From: Cytophagaceae bacterium
Lineage (GTDB): Bacteria; Bacteroidota; Bacteroidia; Cytophagales; Spirosomataceae
Assembly: GCA_017984215.1 (NCBI GenBank)
Contig: JAGOAA010000008.1
Span: 2,066-56,755, forward strand
DNA length: 54,690 nucleotides
Direction: 5' to 3'
Shown: in pieces, positions 52,712 through 54,690 of the stretch
Layout of the letters: the number at the start of each line of letters is the position of its first letter
Position numbering within the stretch: position 1 is the first letter of the stretch
Program-made: the position numbers and the translations under genes
Notes under the pieces: generated by a model
Database searches by the model: none
What the model was told of the DNA's origin: nothing
Seen by the model: the letters and a program-made list of their open reading frames with translations, nothing else

Positions 52712-53416
52712 ATGTCGATTGAAGCGAAAAATCTGAGTAAACATTATGGCGCTCAAATTGCTGTGAATGCATTAAACTTCAGCGCCCACGCTGGACAGAT
52801 TGTTGGCTTTCTAGGACCCAATGGTGCAGGAAAATCGACAAGCATCAAAATGCTCGTTGGCCTTATTCAACCCACTTCAGGAGAAGCTTACATCGCGGGC
52901 GAACGTGTTAGCCAAGATTCAATTGAGCTAAAGAAACAAATTGGATATCTAGCAGAAGACAATCCCTTGTACAAGGAGATGTATGTTAAAGAATTTCTAG
53001 CATTCATCGCCTCTTTACACAACATATCGCAAACTCGAATTCAAGAGGTCATTCAATTAACAGGTTTAAGCCTCGAACAAAACAAAAAAATAAATACCCT
53101 TTCGAAGGGCTATCAACAGCGCGTTGGAATTGCGCAAGCCATCTTACACAATCCATCTATTTTGATATTAGATGAACCAACGAGCGGTTTGGACCCGAAT
53201 CAAATGGAAGAGATTCGTTCCTTAATTCTATCCTTAAAACCGGGACGTACCATATTATTTTCAAGCCAAATTCTTAGTGAAGTAGAAGCAATTTGCGACC
53301 GTTTACTGATCATTAATCAGGGTGTATTGCAGGCCGATTGTAGCATGGATGAAGCCAAAGCATTTCCTGGCGGCATCAATCAGTTATTCCAAGAAAAAAC
53401 TAAGCTTGTAAAGTAA
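52712..53416 (+). CDS. ABC transporter ATPase, GldA-like
   Basis: 234 residues. The start at 52712 (MSIEAKNLSKHYGAQIAVNALNF) matches GldA-type proteins. Walker A is GFLGPNGAGKSTSIKML, the Q-loop is IGYLAEDNPLYKEM, the signature is TLSKGYQQRVGIAQA, and Walker B is ILILDEPTSGLDPNQ. The LAEDNPLY segment is characteristic of GldA, the ATPase component of the gliding-motility ABC transporter, but GldA proteins are commonly near 300 residues and this lacks part of the C-terminal region. No permease (GldF/GldG) is adjacent. It overlaps tail-to-tail with the next gene by 17 bases. Confidence 0.78.
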   Translation: MSIEAKNLSKHYGAQIAVNALNFSAHAGQIVGFLGPNGAGKSTSIKMLVGLIQPTSGEAYIAGERVSQDSIELKKQIGYLAEDNPLYKEMYVKEFLAFIASLHNISQTRIQEVIQLTGLSLEQNKKINTLSKGYQQRVGIAQAILHNPSILILDEPTSGLDPNQMEEIRSLILSLKPGRTILFSSQILSEVEAICDRLLIINQGVLQADCSMDEAKAFPGGINQLFQEKTKLVK

Positions 53417-54188
53417 AATCATCTGCATCGAGATGAGCAGGAAATTTGTCACGAAAATCCTGCAAAGCTTCAAAGGAAAGCGTTTCAGTTTGGATAAGCG
53501 CCTCCGAAGATAAAGGAAGAAGGTCTTCGCCTTTAAATGATACAATACTTGAAGCTCCAGCATATTCCAGTTGGTTTCCGTCAACACCTACTCGATTCAC
53601 TCCAACAACATACGCTAGGTTTTCAATCGCTCTTGCACGCAAAAGGCTTGACCAAGCATGCGTACGAGCTGCAGGCCAGTTCGCTACATACACCGCTAAA
53701 TCGTATTTCAAATCTACATTACGTGACCATACGGGAAAGCGCAAATCATAACAAATAAAAGGGGCTATCGTCCAAGACTTATAGGAGATCAAACACGTGG
53801 AATTTCCTGCCGTATAAAAGGAATCCTCATTGCCCATTCGGAACAGGTGTCGCTTGTCATAGCCATCAATTTTACCAGATGGATGCACGGCTAGTAAGCG
53901 ATTAAAATACTTTCCAGATTCCTTAATCTTGAGACTTCCAATAAGTAATACCTGCAATCGAGCGGCCTGCAATTTCATCCATTGTACCGTAGGACCCGCT
54001 GAAATTTCAGCACCCATAGCTGACATACTAAAACCTGTGCTGAACATTTCTGGCAGCACAATGACATCTGTATGTCCCTGTAAATTTTGTAGCGATTCTT
54101 CTAGATGAGCGCAATTGGAAATCGGATCCTCCCAAACCAAATTGGCTTGTACATAACTAACCCGTAAATCTTGATTCAGGGTAGACAT
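53400..54188 (-). CDS. Nitrilase-family hydrolase, omega-amidase-like (YafV/Nit2)
   Basis: 262 residues. The Glu-Lys-Cys triad is visible: Glu in VIVLPEMFSTGFSM, Lys in GYDKRHLFRMGNE, Cys in FICYDLRFPVWSRN. These motifs are those of YafV/Nit2 omega-amidases, which hydrolyse alpha-ketoglutaramate or similar omega-amides. The protein is cytoplasmic. It is 11 bases downstream of the DUF4270-like gene and convergent with the ABC ATPase. Confidence 0.88.
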   Translation of the reverse strand: MSTLNQDLRVSYVQANLVWEDPISNCAHLEESLQNLQGHTDVIVLPEMFSTGFSMSAMGAEISAGPTVQWMKLQAARLQVLLIGSLKIKESGKYFNRLLAVHPSGKIDGYDKRHLFRMGNEDSFYTAGNSTCLISYKSWTIAPFICYDLRFPVWSRNVDLKYDLAVYVANWPAARTHAWSSLLRARAIENLAYVVGVNRVGVDGNQLEYAGASSIVSFKGEDLLPLSSEALIQTETLSFEALQDFRDKFPAHLDADDFTLQA

Positions 54189-54199
54189 GGCATTCCTAT

Positions 54200-54690
54200 T
54201 TATTTAGCAATAAAAGAATAATAGATACGAATCTTTGTCTTTAAAGCCTTCAGGGAAGTAAATCGAGCCGTTTCACTAAGCATTTTCGTATACCCGGTTG
54301 AGCTCGTAGTAGGCGTAGGGGTAAGCAAGAAACCGTTATTAACTTTGCGACCGTTCAAAATAGATTGAAGCTCGGTCGTTACATTAAATGTATACGTTCT
54401 ATTATATGCGTTGTAACTAGCTGTTTGAACACCTGAACCACCTTCAGATAGCACATATCCGAGACCATAGCTATTTCGCAAAGGCTTATTATTGCCATCA
54501 ACCTGTAACAAGGTTAGTTGGCCTAGTGTTTGATTCAAATCTGCACCATCTTCTGCTTCAAAAACAAGTTCGGCTTTATTAACAGCCACGTTTCGATCAC
54601 CTTTTAACTTTAGCAAAGTAGGAAAGTCCACTTTCGTTACTAGGCCAGAACCTGATTGAACAAAGGTAAGTTGACCCGTAGCTTCAGCTG
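54200..54690 (-). CDS. DUF4270-like protein, C-terminal part (cut by window edge)
   Basis: The frame runs to the window edge, so only the last 163 residues are seen, starting AEATGQLTFVQSGSGLVTKVDF, then PTLLKLKGDRNVAVNKAELVFEAEDG and ending KTKIRIYYSFIAK. No start codon is within the window; the GTG at 54631 is internal. The pattern (a Q-S/G-x-T-K region, then NKAELVFE) resembles the C-terminal part of DUF4270 proteins, predicted surface or outer-membrane proteins of Bacteroidota, with unknown function. Confidence 0.65.
   Translation of the reverse strand, partial: AEATGQLTFVQSGSGLVTKVDFPTLLKLKGDRNVAVNKAELVFEAEDGADLNQTLGQLTLLQVDGNNKPLRNSYGLGYVLSEGGSGVQTASYNAYNRTYTFNVTTELQSILNGRKVNNGFLLTPTPTTSSTGYTKMLSETARFTSLKALKTKIRIYYSFIAK

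Overview
The window reads as ordinary chromosome of a Bacteroidota bacterium, most likely a Cytophagales-type organism. This rests on a protein ending in a gliding/type IX secretion (CHU_C-like) C-terminal domain, a GldA-like ABC ATPase, a SusC-type plug domain, a DUF4270-like fragment, a b558-type SdhC, short eukaryote/archaeal-type ProRS, and promoters of the Bacteroidota form TTTG-N19/20-TAnnTTTG in front of tRNA-Gln, sdhC, acpP and a sugar kinase gene. The DNA is AT-leaning and coding-dense. No intergenic stretch exceeds 300 bases, and I see no phage, insertion sequence, CRISPR array or rRNA operon.

Layout. 0-4.2 kb: lolA-like, ftsK and pyrD (minus). 4.3-7.0 kb: a three-gene module of alpha-E protein, Anbu proteasome-like peptidase and transglutaminase-like peptidase. 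7-10.5 kb: mlaE (minus), then SDR, tsaE, an alanine dehydrogenase-like gene and a small unknown. 10.5-17.1 kb: xerD (minus), then aroQ, class-V aminotransferase, marC, RNase H, trmN6, glycosyltransferase, tcdA and mog, many overlapping by 1-14 bases. 17.1-17.35 kb: a repeat-filled gap. 17.4-25.4 kb: class-IV aminotransferase and folP (minus), DUF1599, DoxX-like and aroK (plus), an OmpP1/FadL-like porin and a Tyr/Gly/Asn-rich lipoprotein (minus), proS (plus). 25.4-25.6 kb: a tandem hairpin cluster. 25.6-31.3 kb: cysteine desulfurase and glmM (minus), then a kinase/epimerase/orphan-plug operon. 31.3-36.7 kb: tRNA-Gln, fabD, SGNH esterase, DCC protein and the large gliding-type protein. 36.8-42.4 kb: sdhCAB, tdk, YkgJ-like, ROK kinase. 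42.5-47.8 kb: acpP, fabF, rnc, an unknown acidic protein and a helix-hairpin-helix/beta protein. 47.8-54.7 kb: kdsA, murB, mlaF (minus), prohibitin-like (plus), ribBA (minus), gldA-like (plus), omega-amidase-like and a DUF4270-like gene cut by the window edge (minus).

How the genes fit together. Most are housekeeping: fatty acid synthesis (fabD, acpP, fabF), envelope building (glmM, murB, kdsA, lolA, mlaE, mlaF), tRNA modification (tsaE, tcdA, trmN6), shikimate and folate synthesis (aroQ, aroK, folP, possibly pabC), riboflavin (ribBA) and complex II. The parts that stand out are the alpha-E/Anbu/transglutaminase module, which lacks the ATP-grasp partner it usually has; a kinase-epimerase-orphan plug operon; two families of intergenic hairpins, one confined here to gaps between convergent genes; a structured acpP-fabF intergenic region; and two genes whose start regions lie in or against a transcription terminator hairpin.
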